From positions 1-64,000 of the forward strand of contig NZ_JAOASI010000040.1 of NCBI RefSeq assembly GCF_025210165.1: a stretch of 64,000 nucleotides of DNA. Reading direction: 5' to 3'. This DNA comes from Tepidibacter sp. Its GTDB lineage: Bacteria > Bacillota > Clostridia > Peptostreptococcales > Peptostreptococcaceae. Below the pieces are notes generated by a model. It searched no databases, had not been told where the DNA came from, and saw only the letters and a program-made list of their open reading frames with translations. Positions 46,067 through 55,024 of the stretch are shown here, one piece after another. The position numbers and the translations under genes were made by a program. Numbering within the stretch: position 1 is the first letter of the stretch; every line of letters begins with the position of its first letter.

Positions 46067-46255
46067 ATGCTTAACTATTATAAATGTATCATTGAATACA
46101 TCATGAACCATCCCCATGACACACTTAGATATAGTAAGTGATCTTTTCTCTAAATCCTCTCTATTCTCTGCATAAAATACAGGCACTGTGCTTGACTTCA
46201 CATCTTTATTCATTGTAACAATAGCTATTATATAATCATTTAATCCTATATCCAT
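46064..46255 (-). CDS. Capping complex subunit for YIEGIA
   Basis: A 63-residue protein starting MDIGLNDYIIAIVTMNKDVK. It overlaps the last base of the YIEGIA gene and matches my recollection of the small partner named capping complex subunit for YIEGIA. The mechanism is unknown; the name comes from the neighbour. Confidence 0.7.
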   Translation of the reverse strand: MDIGLNDYIIAIVTMNKDVKSSTVPVFYAENREDLEKRSLTISKCVMGMVHDVFNDTFIIVKH

Positions 46256-47193
46256 TATTTTCTCCTACCTTTCAAAAAATTAGTTTTTCCTTTTGCAGAT
46301 TCTATAATAGGAGTATTTTTAATTATTTCTATTAATAGACTTTCATCTTTTTTTATAGGTATTATAGGCATTACTATACTTTCTTTTTCTGGATTTCTTC
46401 TAAGTATTGGAGTAAAATCTGGTTCATCCTCATCTTTTTTAATTCCAAGTTGAACTGATGAATTATGTGCTATAACTTGTCTTTGTCCTAAATTAGATAA
46501 GATACCTATATTATTTGGATCTTTAGGTATAATCTCAACAGCCAATCCATCCTGTAAATATCTTTCTCTAGATGATGATAGACCAACATTCATAATAACT
46601 ACTCCATTTACCTTAAGAAAAGGTCCATCAAATTCTATTTTAGCTGGTACAACCTCAGCTACTTCTCCAACTTTATCTCTAGTCAAGATAGTCTTTAATA
46701 ATCTGGCTACAACAAAACCTACAATCACAGAGGATAAAATTGATACTGTGTTATTCATGTTAAAAACCTTCGATATTAAATAAAATACTATTCCTGTAGA
46801 TAATGCTGTAAGTATTGCCATATAATTTCTAGCTTCAAATGCCTTAGCTATATCCTCTATATAGGCCATTCCTCTTGGAACAATTTCAGTATCCTCTATA
46901 TTATCTAAACTTTGTCTTTCCATATTTCTAACATCTCTAAACTGCTGAGCTGCTAGAGTTAAGAATGTAACTGCTGAGAACTCTTTTTCAGCAAGCGATG
47001 GAACTGCTACTGCTCCAAGGGAGGCTGCTATTATACCAAGTGTAATATGAGATATAAATCCCTGTGGATATGTAGGATACTGTCTATAATCTAATTTCAT
47101 CATATAAAGCCTTGCAAATATACCCATAAAAAATGAACAGGATATTAAGTATATATAATTACCCAAGTAATCATCTCCTTTTTTTGGATTCAT
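46255..47193 (-). CDS. YIEGIA-family membrane protein
   Basis: A 312-residue protein with about five hydrophobic segments in its first 170 residues. The family tag is seen as AYIEDIAKAFEARNYMAIL, here with Asp in place of the usual Gly. The soluble C-terminal part has GVVIMNVGLSSSRERYLQDGLAVEIIPKDPNNIGILSN. YIEGIA proteins occur in spore-forming clostridia and relatives; function unknown. It is cotranslated with its small partner. Confidence 0.8.
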   Translation of the reverse strand: MNPKKGDDYLGNYIYLISCSFFMGIFARLYMMKLDYRQYPTYPQGFISHITLGIIAASLGAVAVPSLAEKEFSAVTFLTLAAQQFRDVRNMERQSLDNIEDTEIVPRGMAYIEDIAKAFEARNYMAILTALSTGIVFYLISKVFNMNNTVSILSSVIVGFVVARLLKTILTRDKVGEVAEVVPAKIEFDGPFLKVNGVVIMNVGLSSSRERYLQDGLAVEIIPKDPNNIGILSNLGQRQVIAHNSSVQLGIKKDEDEPDFTPILRRNPEKESIVMPIIPIKKDESLLIEIIKNTPIIESAKGKTNFLKGRRK

Positions 47194-47221
47194 TTAATTT
47201 CATATACTTATTTTTACAAAA

Positions 47222-47266
47222 AAAGAATAAATATTCCCTTGTAATTTAAGGAAATATTTATTCTTT
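47222..47266 (-). terminator. Intrinsic terminator overlapping the phoR stop
   Basis: AAAGAATAAATATTTCCTT pairs with AAGGGAATATTTATTCTTT in minus-strand RNA around a short loop, followed by T-run. The phoR TAA lies in the stem. Confidence 0.8.
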
Positions 47267-48538
47267 AATAGTTACTATGAATTCAGTACCTCTATTTAAT
47301 GCACTTTTAACCTTTATATCTGCACCTATAGATATTATTATATGTTTTACAATAGCAAGACCAAGACCAGTTCCTCCTATTTTAGTACTTCTAGCTTTAT
47401 CCACCCTATAAAATCTTTCAAATATTCTAGGTATATCACTTTGAGGTATTCCCATACCCGTATCCTTTACAGATATCCTAATTGTATTATTTTTGTGAAT
47501 TACAAAAACTGATATTTCTCCATTTTCAGGAGTATACTTTATTGCATTATCAATTAAGTTTAAGAATATTTGCTTTATATAATCTTTATTTACTTTTAAG
47601 TTTATATCCTCACTTGAAAATTCATACTTATACTCTATATTTTTATTTTTGGCTAAATTATAAGTAAGATCATATACTTCTTTGAATACAGAATATAAAT
47701 TTACACTATCATATTTTTCTTTTTCATTTTCATTATTTTCTATAAAAGATAGAACTAATATATCGTCAATAAGCCTTCTAAGTCTATCAGACTCCATATC
47801 TATTATATCTAAAAATCTATTTCTCGTTTTAATATCTATAGAATCATTATTCTTTAAAGTTTCTACAAATCCACTTATGGATGTAAGTGGTGTTTTAATT
47901 TCATGAGTTACATTTGCAACAAAATCAGATCTTATTTTTTCAAGCTTAACATTTTCAGTTATATCCTCTATATTAATAATAGATCCTATGACTACATTTT
48001 TTGCACTTTTTAAATAAACAGGGTCAACCTTTATTTTGTAATATCTATCATTTTTATCTTTTATTTGAATTCTTTTATGTTCTCTATTAGGTATTAGAGA
48101 AGCTATAGCTTTCATCATAGCTTCGTTATTTATAACTGAGTCTATTTTTTGTCCGTCAAATTCACACTCTTTATTGTCAAATAACTTTTTAGCCACATCA
48201 TTTATAAGTAGTATTTTTTGTTCATTGTCAATAGCTATAATTCCATTTGATATGCTCTTTAATATAGATTTTAACTTAATATTTCTATCTTCTAGTTGTT
48301 CTATATTCGTATTTATTTTGCTTATCATAAAATTAAAATTACTTGAGAGCCTACCAAGATCTCCACTATACTGATTTTTAAGCTTAACTGAAAAATCTCC
48401 CTCACTCACTCTATTGGATACATGTATAAGTTCTTTTAAGTACTTTCTAAGTACATTCAAATATCTATATATAAGGCTTGATACTATAACAAGTAAAAGA
48501 ATAATTATATATATATCATTATTTTCTATATTAATCAC
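47258..48538 (-). CDS. phoR: PhoR-like sensor histidine kinase
   Basis: A 426-residue kinase. One N-terminal membrane helix (IYIIILLLVIVSSLIYRYL), a HAMP-like segment (SEGDFSVKL), a PAS domain (about 90-190), the phosphoacceptor HisKA motif FVANVTHEIKTPLTSISGF, and the ATPase boxes NLIDNAIKYTPENG, DTGMGIP and GGTGLGLAIVKH. The extracellular loop found in Bacillus PhoR is missing, so the signal may be internal or at the membrane. Its start overlaps phoP by eight bases. Confidence 0.85.
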   Translation of the reverse strand: MINIENNDIYIIILLLVIVSSLIYRYLNVLRKYLKELIHVSNRVSEGDFSVKLKNQYSGDLGRLSSNFNFMISKINTNIEQLEDRNIKLKSILKSISNGIIAIDNEQKILLINDVAKKLFDNKECEFDGQKIDSVINNEAMMKAIASLIPNREHKRIQIKDKNDRYYKIKVDPVYLKSAKNVVIGSIINIEDITENVKLEKIRSDFVANVTHEIKTPLTSISGFVETLKNNDSIDIKTRNRFLDIIDMESDRLRRLIDDILVLSFIENNENEKEKYDSVNLYSVFKEVYDLTYNLAKNKNIEYKYEFSSEDINLKVNKDYIKQIFLNLIDNAIKYTPENGEISVFVIHKNNTIRISVKDTGMGIPQSDIPRIFERFYRVDKARSTKIGGTGLGLAIVKHIIISIGADIKVKSALNRGTEFIVTIKE

Positions 48539-49226
48539 CTTCTTTTAAATTTATCCTATACCCCACTCCTCTTATAGTTTCTATATACTTTTGATCATCT
48601 TCTATTTTTTTTCTTAAATGCCTTATATGAACATCTACTGTTCTAGTTTCTCCAAAATATTCATATCCCCATATTTTGTCCAACAAAAAATTTCTAGATA
48701 ATACTTTACCTTTATTTTGAACTAGAAGCTTTAACAGTTCAAATTCTTTTAACGTCAAATCTATCTTTTTAGAATCTTTAAATACCTCATAATTTTGTAA
48801 ATCTATCTTTATATCACCCAGTTCTATAAAAGTTTTCTTTTCAGGTTTATTGAAATTATATCTTCTAAGAACAGCTTTGACCCTAGCTAATACTTCTTTT
48901 ACACTAAAAGGCTTACTTATATAATCATCTGCTCCAACTTCAAGACCCTCTATCTTGTCTTTTTCCATAGTCTTTGCTGTAAGCATTATTACAGGTATAT
49001 TCTTTGTGCTATCGTCTTCTCTTATTTTTTTTAAAACCTCAAGTCCATCCATATTCGGAAGCATTCTATCAAGTAATATTAAATCAGGCTTTAACTCCCT
49101 TACTTTTATAAAAGCGTCCAGCCCATCATATGAAGTTTCTATATTATACCCTTGTGTCTGAAGATTAAATTTTAAAAGTTCAACTATATGCTCCTCATCA
49201 TCAACAACTAGTATATCTGCATTCAT
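48531..49226 (-). CDS. phoP: OmpR/PhoB-type response regulator
   Basis: A 231-residue regulator. The receiver domain has phosphoacceptor Asp in LILLDRMLPNMDG (about residue 54) and VVDDEEHIVE, with Lys in YISKPFS. The C-terminal winged helix ends VRGVGYRINLKEGD. It pairs with the downstream kinase. Phosphate control is a reasonable guess by family but not proven. Confidence 0.85.
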   Translation of the reverse strand: MNADILVVDDEEHIVELLKFNLQTQGYNIETSYDGLDAFIKVRELKPDLILLDRMLPNMDGLEVLKKIREDDSTKNIPVIMLTAKTMEKDKIEGLEVGADDYISKPFSVKEVLARVKAVLRRYNFNKPEKKTFIELGDIKIDLQNYEVFKDSKKIDLTLKEFELLKLLVQNKGKVLSRNFLLDKIWGYEYFGETRTVDVHIRHLRKKIEDDQKYIETIRGVGYRINLKEGD

Positions 49227-49240
49227 TTTATTTCCTCCTT

Positions 49241-49945
49241 TTAGAGTATCTGCATTACCATAGCCATTCTCTTTGAAGTTGTATTTTCCCTTCGATAAGA
49301 ATGGAATCTATTTTCATCGCAATAAGTGCACAAATTTGGATTAAATATGTTTTCTTTTTTTATTCCATTATTTATAAGTACGAATTCATTGATTTTAAAA
49401 AGATTTAGATAATACTTTTCATCTTTAATTGTATATAAATTTTCATTTAAATTTGTAAACTTAGTGTTAAATTTTTCTATTAAATCATAAGAAACCTCAT
49501 AACAACAACTTCCTATAGCTGGCCCTATTATACACTTTATATTTTCAACCTTTGAGTTATATATAGTTTTCATCTTATTTATAATAATTGAAGATATCTC
49601 TTTGTAAGTTCCTCTCCATCCAGCATGTACACATCCTATGACTTTGTTTTTTACATCTATAAATGCTATAGATACGCAATCTGCTACAAATACCATTATT
49701 GGAACATCAGCTATATTGGTTATTATCCCATCTGCTTCTTGTATATTTCCTATATTATTCTTATCAATTACCACTACATTATTTCCATGAACTTGCTTAT
49801 TATATGTTAATTTATCAAAGTTAAAATTTAAATCCTCACACAGTTTCTTTCTGTCATCAAAAAGAGACATATCAAGTTCCTTAGTAGTAAAAACCACTTT
49901 GGCAAAATCAAACTTATTAACATCATCAAAATTTATATACATCAT
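49241..49945 (-). CDS. ylmD: YfiH/YlmD-family protein (laccase-domain, purine nucleoside phosphorylase-like)
   Basis: A 234-residue protein with the conserved HAGWRGTYKEI block, its partner Cys-His residues in IGPAIGSCCYEVS and CDENRFHSYRRE. Members act on purine nucleosides in vitro. I chose the ATG at 49945 with GAGGTG upstream rather than the GTG at 49963, because that site lies 5 bases before it, within the end of nrdR. Confidence 0.88.
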   Translation of the reverse strand: MMYINFDDVNKFDFAKVVFTTKELDMSLFDDRKKLCEDLNFNFDKLTYNKQVHGNNVVVIDKNNIGNIQEADGIITNIADVPIMVFVADCVSIAFIDVKNKVIGCVHAGWRGTYKEISSIIINKMKTIYNSKVENIKCIIGPAIGSCCYEVSYDLIEKFNTKFTNLNENLYTIKDEKYYLNLFKINEFVLINNGIKKENIFNPNLCTYCDENRFHSYRRENTTSKRMAMVMQIL

Positions 49946-49949
49946 CTTT

Positions 49950-50408
49950 TCACCTCTTCTCACTGAGTATTTTTTCTAACTCCTGAACAAATGTGTTTAT
50001 ATCTTTAAATTGTCTATAGACAGATGCAAATCTAACATAAGATACCTCATCTATACTCTTTAACTTTTCCATAACCAGTTCACCTATTTTCTTAGTTTCT
50101 ATTTCCTTGAACATGTTTTTATTTATATTATGTTCTATTTGATCTACTATACTTTCAATTTGTTTAATTGAAACTGGTCTCTTTTCACATGCTTTTATTA
50201 TCCCATTTATTATTTTACTTCTATCAAAACTTTCTCTATTTCCATCTTTTTTTATAACCATGAGTCTTACATATTCTATTTTTTCATAAGTTGTAAATCT
50301 TTTTTTACAACTTTCACATTCTCTTCTTCTTCTTATAGAAGTTCCCTCATCTGTCGGTCTAGAATCTATTACTCTAGACTGCAAAAAGCTACAGTATGGA
50401 CATTTCAT
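49950..50408 (-). CDS. nrdR: Transcriptional repressor of ribonucleotide reductase genes
   Basis: A 152-residue repressor with an N-terminal zinc ribbon (CPYC and [21 protein letters not shown]), then an ATP-cone domain (about 46-136). It binds NrdR boxes upstream of ribonucleotide reductase genes, which are not in this window. The order ymxH-nrdR-ylmD is seen in relatives. Confidence 0.95.
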   Translation of the reverse strand: MKCPYCSFLQSRVIDSRPTDEGTSIRRRRECESCKKRFTTYEKIEYVRLMVIKKDGNRESFDRSKIINGIIKACEKRPVSIKQIESIVDQIEHNINKNMFKEIETKKIGELVMEKLKSIDEVSYVRFASVYRQFKDINTFVQELEKILSEKR

Positions 50409-50456
50409 AACATACCTCCAATAATTACTAATAACCTAATTATATACATTAATACT

Positions 50457-50720
50457 TTATATGTCTATGTCATTAAAATCAACTTGTTGGTCTATTTTTA
50501 CTAATATCATATCATGTCCTATTTTAATTATATTGTTCCAAGATACAGCACACGCTTCTCCTCGTGATAATAAATATCCTTTTGAACCCTCGTTAACAAT
50601 TATTAAAGATTTTATTCTTCCATCTCCCATATCTAATTCTATATCGTTTATAAATCCTAATTTTTTACCGTTATTTATATTAACAACCTCTTTTTCCATC
50701 ATATCTGAAATTTTAAACAT
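50457..50720 (-). CDS. ymxH: YlmC/YmxH-family PRC-barrel protein
   Basis: An 87-residue protein with the PRC-barrel start FKISDMMEKEVVNINNGKKLGFINDIELDMGDGRI. YlmC/YmxH members occur in spore-formers; SigE/SigG links are known in Bacillus for relatives. The start codon follows GGGGAGGG. A structured region of about 125 bases lies upstream. Confidence 0.88.
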   Translation of the reverse strand: MFKISDMMEKEVVNINNGKKLGFINDIELDMGDGRIKSLIIVNEGSKGYLLSRGEACAVSWNNIIKIGHDMILVKIDQQVDFNDIDI

Positions 50721-50744
50721 ATGTATCCCTCCCCTTTATTTATT

Positions 50745-50870
50745 CGAAAGCTAAGAGTTCTAAGACTCCATCCTCTTCAGGTTGGATATGAGAACTCTAC
50801 AGCTTCTGGATAAGTTCAACTAACCTTCAGATGGAGTTACAAACTCCACCTGAAGATAAGTTTCACTTGA
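50745..50870 (-). ncRNA. Structured leader or small RNA candidate upstream of ymxH
   Basis: In minus-strand RNA, CUUCAGGUGGAGUU pairs with AACUCCAUCUGAAG (50857-50825). A second stem joins AAGCUGUAGAGUUCU to AGAACUCUUAGCUU (50803-50749) and encloses AUCC/GGAU. Pairs remain long and contain G-U wobbles, and AACUUAUC occurs in front of each hairpin. It lies after the sigG terminator. No Rfam class is recognised by me. Confidence 0.5.
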
Positions 50871-50918
50871 TATATAATAATTATGAATTGAAAAGTTATT
50901 TTATACTAATTTGTATAC

Positions 50919-50942
50919 AAAAAAAATGACCACTTAGGGTCA
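50919..50942 (-). terminator. Intrinsic terminator overlapping the sigG stop
   Basis: TGACC and GGTCA enclose a 6-base loop, followed by eight T on the minus strand. The TGA stop of sigG is the start of the hairpin. Confidence 0.7.
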
Positions 50943-51716
50943 AATATGTTTTCTCATGTTCTTTAAAGCATTCTTTTCTATTCTTGAAACCTGTGCTTGA
51001 GATATACCTATTTCATCAGCAACTTCTATTTGAGTCTTACCTTTATAAAATCTCAAATCAAGAACTAATTTTTCTCTGCTATTAAGCTTTTTTACAGCTT
51101 CCTTTAAGGCTATTTCCTCTATCCAAACCTCATCTCTTCCTTTCTTATCTTGAACTTGGTCCATAACATATATAGCATCTCCATTGTCTTGATATATAGG
51201 GTCAAACAAAGATATAGGATCTTGTATTGCATCTAAAGCCAAAACTACATCTTCTCTGTTCATGTCTAACTCTTTTGCTATTTGAGAGACGTTAGGCTCT
51301 TTTAAATTTTCTATTGTTAATCTTTCTCTTACTTGCAAAGCTTTATAAGCTATATCCTTTAAAGACCTACTAACCCTTATAGGGTTATTATCTCTTAAAT
51401 ACCTTCTTATTTCTCCAATTATCATAGGTACTGCATAAGTTGAAAATCGTACATTTTGACTTAAATCAAAATTATCTATAGATTTAATAAGACCTATGCA
51501 TCCTATTTGAAATAAATCATCTATATTCTCTCCTCTATTGTTAAATTTTTGTATAACACTTAAAACAAGTCTTAAATTCCCATTTACAAATTGCTGTCTA
51601 CACTCTTCATCTCCATTTTTTATTTTAACCAAGAGCTCTCGCATTTCTTTGTTTTTTAATACTGGTAATTCAGATGTATTGACTCCACAGATTTCCACTT
51701 TATTTATTTGCATCAT
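50940..51716 (-). CDS. sigG: Late forespore sigma factor G
   Basis: A 258-residue sigma factor. The start MMQINKVEICGVNTSELPVLKN is the diagnostic SigG N-terminus. Region 2 contains DDLFQIGCIGLIKSIDNFD and FSTYAVPMIIGEIRRYLRD; region 4 has TQIEVADEIGISQAQVSRIEK. It follows sigE as in other spore-formers. In Bacillus it is turned on by SigF; upstream of it a GTATA box is present at 51772-51776, with only a poor match for the -10. Confidence 0.96.
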   Translation of the reverse strand: MMQINKVEICGVNTSELPVLKNKEMRELLVKIKNGDEECRQQFVNGNLRLVLSVIQKFNNRGENIDDLFQIGCIGLIKSIDNFDLSQNVRFSTYAVPMIIGEIRRYLRDNNPIRVSRSLKDIAYKALQVRERLTIENLKEPNVSQIAKELDMNREDVVLALDAIQDPISLFDPIYQDNGDAIYVMDQVQDKKGRDEVWIEEIALKEAVKKLNSREKLVLDLRFYKGKTQIEVADEIGISQAQVSRIEKNALKNMRKHI

Positions 51717-51804
51717 ACCAGCCCTCTCTTCAAGTTATTTCTAATTAAATTATTTACAGAAATATAAATTTTATACTTAAAGAGAATACTTAAAATTTTA
51801 CAAT

Positions 51805-52536
51805 CTAAACAAATTTTTTCATTTCTTTTTTAAGCCTAAATACAATTTTTTTTTCAAGTCTAGATATGTAGGATTGAGATATTCCAAGCATATTAGCTAC
51901 TTCCTTTTGAGTTTTTTCATCTCCACTTTTAAGTCCAAATCGAAGTTCCATTATCTGTTTTTCTCTTATAGAAAGTTTATCCAGTGCTATTTGAAGTAGT
52001 TCTCTATCTATTTCTTCCTCTATTAATTTATATATTTCATCGTTCTCAGTTCCCATAACATCAGAAAGCAATAATTCATTTCCATCTAAATCTATATTTA
52101 AAGGTTCGTCAAATGATATTTCTACTTTTTTCTTACTATTTTTTCTAAGATACATAAGTATTTCATTTTCTATACATCTTGATGCATATGTAGCAAGCTT
52201 AATTTTTTTATCTAATTTAAACGTATTAACAGCCTTTATAAGACCTATTGTACCTATTGATATTAGATCTTCTATATCAAGCCCTGTATTTTCAAATTTT
52301 CTAGATATGTATACTACAAGTCTTAAATTTCTCTCTATCAATATACTTTTAACACTTTCATCACTTTCAAGTTTCTTTAAAACTTCAGCTTCTTCTTCAG
52401 CATTTAAAGGTGGAGGAAGTATATCATTACCACCTAAATAGTATATTTCATTTTTTCTAACCAAATTAAATTTAATTAATAATTTATTGATTAAATATAC
52501 AATTTTATTCTTTACCTTACAAAACAATTTAACCAT
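51805..52536 (-). CDS. sigE: Pro-sigma-E, mother-cell sigma factor
   Basis: A 243-residue precursor. The first 30 residues form an amphipathic pro-sequence ([20 protein letters not shown]) ahead of [16 protein letters not shown], the usual cleavage neighbourhood. Region 2 shows [20 protein letters not shown]; region 4 ends [21 protein letters not shown]. SpoIIGA, encoded 22 bases upstream, cleaves the pro-sequence at the septum. Confidence 0.96.
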   Translation of the reverse strand: MVKLFCKVKNKIVYLINKLLIKFNLVRKNEIYYLGGNDILPPPLNAEEEAEVLKKLESDESVKSILIERNLRLVVYISRKFENTGLDIEDLISIGTIGLIKAVNTFKLDKKIKLATYASRCIENEILMYLRKNSKKKVEISFDEPLNIDLDGNELLLSDVMGTENDEIYKLIEEEIDRELLQIALDKLSIREKQIMELRFGLKSGDEKTQKEVANMLGISQSYISRLEKKIVFRLKKEMKKFV

Positions 52537-52558
52537 GAACTTCCACTCCTCCTTAATA

Positions 52559-53413
52559 TTATATAAAATTCGGATTTATTATTGCATCATATTCATTCAT
52601 ATCATCTGAACCTAAATTTGATAATCCCAGTATTATATTCCCCTTTTTATGTCCCTGTATTTCTATGTAATCTGCCTTTATTCCTATTAATAACCCATCT
52701 TCATTTCCAACTACCTTATAAGGTATTACTCTAAATCTACTAGATATAGCATCACTTAATTTGCTCATTAAATAATCTACTTTTTTAAAATCCATAATAG
52801 AATAATCGATATATATCAATTCCTTAGGTAAAACATCTTCTAACTTTCTGACATCTACTATCATTACAGGATTTTGACTTACAGGATCCTTTAATAAATT
52901 ACCTGTATCCATTAAAGTATTAAATACAACTTGCTTGTCTTGAATCTTGACAGTTATATCATTTTTTAAATCCTTAAATATATTGAGGTTTTTTATTATT
53001 TTGTAAAATCTGTTAAAAAGGCTACTACTTGCCATGAAATAAGTTGCATAAATTAAAACCAATGATACTGGCATATAATTTATTCCAGAACAATAAACTA
53101 TATAGAATATACTACCTGCTAAAAATATATTCACAATATAAAATACCATCAATAATTTAAGATATTCCTTGACACCTTTATACTCAAAACTTATAAAAAC
53201 TATAAATAAGGCAAAAATAATTTTCATTAAAATATTGTATAAAAACTTCAAACTTGGAATAAAATAAATCATACAATATAAAGCCCCTATAAACCCACCT
53301 ATGAAAGCTCTATATCTAGAAAAATTATTATTTACTATCCTCGAGGTTGTTTTTAATACCATGTAATTTGCTAATAGATTATGTAAAAAGTAATATTCCG
53401 CATAAACTATCAT
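52559..53413 (-). CDS. spoIIGA: Sigma-E processing peptidase
   Basis: A membrane-bound aspartic protease that processes pro-SigE. The N-terminal half has about five hydrophobic segments (1-140). The catalytic Asp is in [13 protein letters not shown] (Asp169). The length of 284 residues is normal. It is preceded by a promoter with long spacing and a Spo0A-like box. Confidence 0.95.
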   Translation of the reverse strand: MIVYAEYYFLHNLLANYMVLKTTSRIVNNNFSRYRAFIGGFIGALYCMIYFIPSLKFLYNILMKIIFALFIVFISFEYKGVKEYLKLLMVFYIVNIFLAGSIFYIVYCSGINYMPVSLVLIYATYFMASSSLFNRFYKIIKNLNIFKDLKNDITVKIQDKQVVFNTLMDTGNLLKDPVSQNPVMIVDVRKLEDVLPKELIYIDYSIMDFKKVDYLMSKLSDAISSRFRVIPYKVVGNEDGLLIGIKADYIEIQGHKKGNIILGLSNLGSDDMNEYDAIINPNFI

Positions 53414-53462
53414 TTAAACCACCTTTTTCTTTTGACATATAATGGTTATAACTCATAAATAA

Positions 53463-53509
53463 ATTATACTAAATTTTAAGTTATTTTTATGTCACAATAG
53501 GTAGTCGAA
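53463..53509 (-). promoter_or_regulatory. Probable Spo0A-controlled promoter of spoIIGA-sigE
   Basis: Minus-strand TATAAT (53468-53463) and GTGACA (53495-53490) are 21 bases apart, unusually long for a SigA promoter. TTCGACT (53509-53503), six of seven matches to a Spo0A box, lies 7 bases upstream of the -35. The Bacillus spoIIG promoter has the same kind of long spacer. Confidence 0.55.
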
Positions 53510-53600
53510 TTCCAATTTATTTTCCTCATTTTTTAACAATATTTTCTTATGTCAATTTTTTCAATCTTATAGGAAACTCTTACAGCGAATATTCATTTTT

Positions 53601-53800
53601 AAATTATACTTATTAAAATGTTAGTTAATGCTTTTAGATATTTTGACTAATATAACTTAGTTTTTATCGTTTAATAATTCGTGAAGAAATTTACGTGTCT
53701 GACCATAGGGAGTTCGTAAATTTTAGGATTATTAATAAGATAAAAGCTTAGTTGTATTCAAAATTTCGTGGCATTTACGGTATTTTAATAAGTATAATTT
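53601..53800. repeat. Full-length foldback repeat (copy C)
   Basis: A 200-base palindrome between ftsZ and spoIIGA. The outermost 19 bases, AAATTATACTTATTAAAAT (53601-53619), pair perfectly with 53782-53800. Interior segments match copy B, including ACGTGTCTGACCATAGGGAG and AAATTTTAGGATTATTAATAAG. The outer arm sequence is unlike that of B or D. Confidence 0.85.
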
Positions 53801-53813
53801 CGGTCTTGAGCAT

Positions 53814-53842
53814 AAAAAAAAAGAAGATAATATTATCTTCTT
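53814..53842 (-). terminator. Intrinsic terminator overlapping the ftsZ stop
   Basis: AAGAAGATAAT pairs with ATTATCTTCTT and is followed by a T-run of nine. The ftsZ TAA (53835-53833) is in the stem. Confidence 0.8.
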
Positions 53843-54918
53843 CTTAAAAATGTAGGTATATCCAAATCCGGATCTACACTAGTATTTACTTTCTCTTCTT
53901 TAACAGTCTCTTTAACTTCTTCTTTTTTCTCTTTTTTATCTATAATATTCAAAGTAGTATCCTGTCCTTCTTCAAATCCTGTTGCTATAACTGTTATTCT
54001 AAGCTCATCACCTAAGTTTTCATTTATAACTGCCCCAAATATAATGTTAGCTTCTTCATCACATGCTTCTTGAACCAAGCTTGCAGCTTCATTAATTTCG
54101 AATAGTCCTAAATCGTCTCCTCCAGTTATATTTAAAAGAACACCTTTTGCTCCTCTTATAGAAGTTTCAAGGAGTGGACTTTGAATAGCTTGTTTTGCTG
54201 CTTCAATAGCTCTATTTTCTCCTTTAGCATTACCTATACCCATATGAGCCAATCCTTGCTCTCTCATTATAGTTTGAACATCAGCAAAGTCTAGGTTTAC
54301 AAGTCCTGGTACAGCTATTAAGTCAGATATACCTTGTACCCCTTGTTGTAATACATCATCAGCCTTTTTAAAAGCATCAAGCATAGATGTTTTCTTTTCC
54401 ACTATTTGTAATAATCTATCATTAGGTATAGTTATTAATGTGTCTACATTAGATTTAAACTCTTTTATACCTTGTTCAGCATGAATCATTCTTCTTTTAC
54501 CTTCAAAAGTAAAAGGCTTTGTAACAACACCTACTGTAAGTATGCCTAATTCTTTAGCAACTTTAGCTACAACAGGAGCTGCTCCTGTTCCTGTTCCACC
54601 ACCCATTCCGGCAGTTACAAATACCATATCCGCACCTTGAAGAGCTTGTGTAATGTCTTCTTTACTTTCTTCTGCTGCTTTTTGTCCTATTTCAGGATTC
54701 GCTCCCGCTCCTAGTCCTCTTGTTAATTTTTCTCCTATTTGTATCTTTTGTTCAGCCTTTGAAGTAAAAAGTGCTTGCTTGTCTGTATTTATAGCTACAA
54801 ACTCTACTCCTTGTAAATTAGCCTCTATCATTCTATTAACAGCATTATTTCCTCCGCCGCCTACTCCTATTACTTTGATCTGTGCAAACTGATCCATACC
54901 AACATCAAACTGTAGCAT
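53833..54918 (-). CDS. ftsZ: Cell division GTPase FtsZ
   Basis: The tubulin-like protein that forms the division ring. The 361-residue protein has [11 protein letters not shown], the tubulin motif [13 protein letters not shown] (about residues 107-119), the T7 loop [11 protein letters not shown] and a short linker that ends in the conserved C-terminal peptide [13 protein letters not shown]. SepF, and no FtsA, is found in this window as partner. The ATG has AAGGAGG upstream. The following hairpin terminates transcription. Confidence 0.98.
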   Translation of the reverse strand: MLQFDVGMDQFAQIKVIGVGGGGNNAVNRMIEANLQGVEFVAINTDKQALFTSKAEQKIQIGEKLTRGLGAGANPEIGQKAAEESKEDITQALQGADMVFVTAGMGGGTGTGAAPVVAKVAKELGILTVGVVTKPFTFEGKRRMIHAEQGIKEFKSNVDTLITIPNDRLLQIVEKKTSMLDAFKKADDVLQQGVQGISDLIAVPGLVNLDFADVQTIMREQGLAHMGIGNAKGENRAIEAAKQAIQSPLLETSIRGAKGVLLNITGGDDLGLFEINEAASLVQEACDEEANIIFGAVINENLGDELRITVIATGFEEGQDTTLNIIDKKEKKEEVKETVKEEKVNTSVDPDLDIPTFLRRR

Positions 54919-55024
54919 GTAAGAACCTCCTTACTTAATAATTCTTTTTTATTTTTATACTATATTTATTAAATCATATCCTTTTAAAATTTTTATTAAT
55001 ATTTAAGGTATTCAACATAAAGTA

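Noticed and set aside
51749..51776. SigF/SigG-type promoter before sigG (GTATA plus TGTAAATAAT)
   Set aside because: The GTATA box is good but the -10 lacks the GG and the match is weak; mentioned in the sigG entry only.
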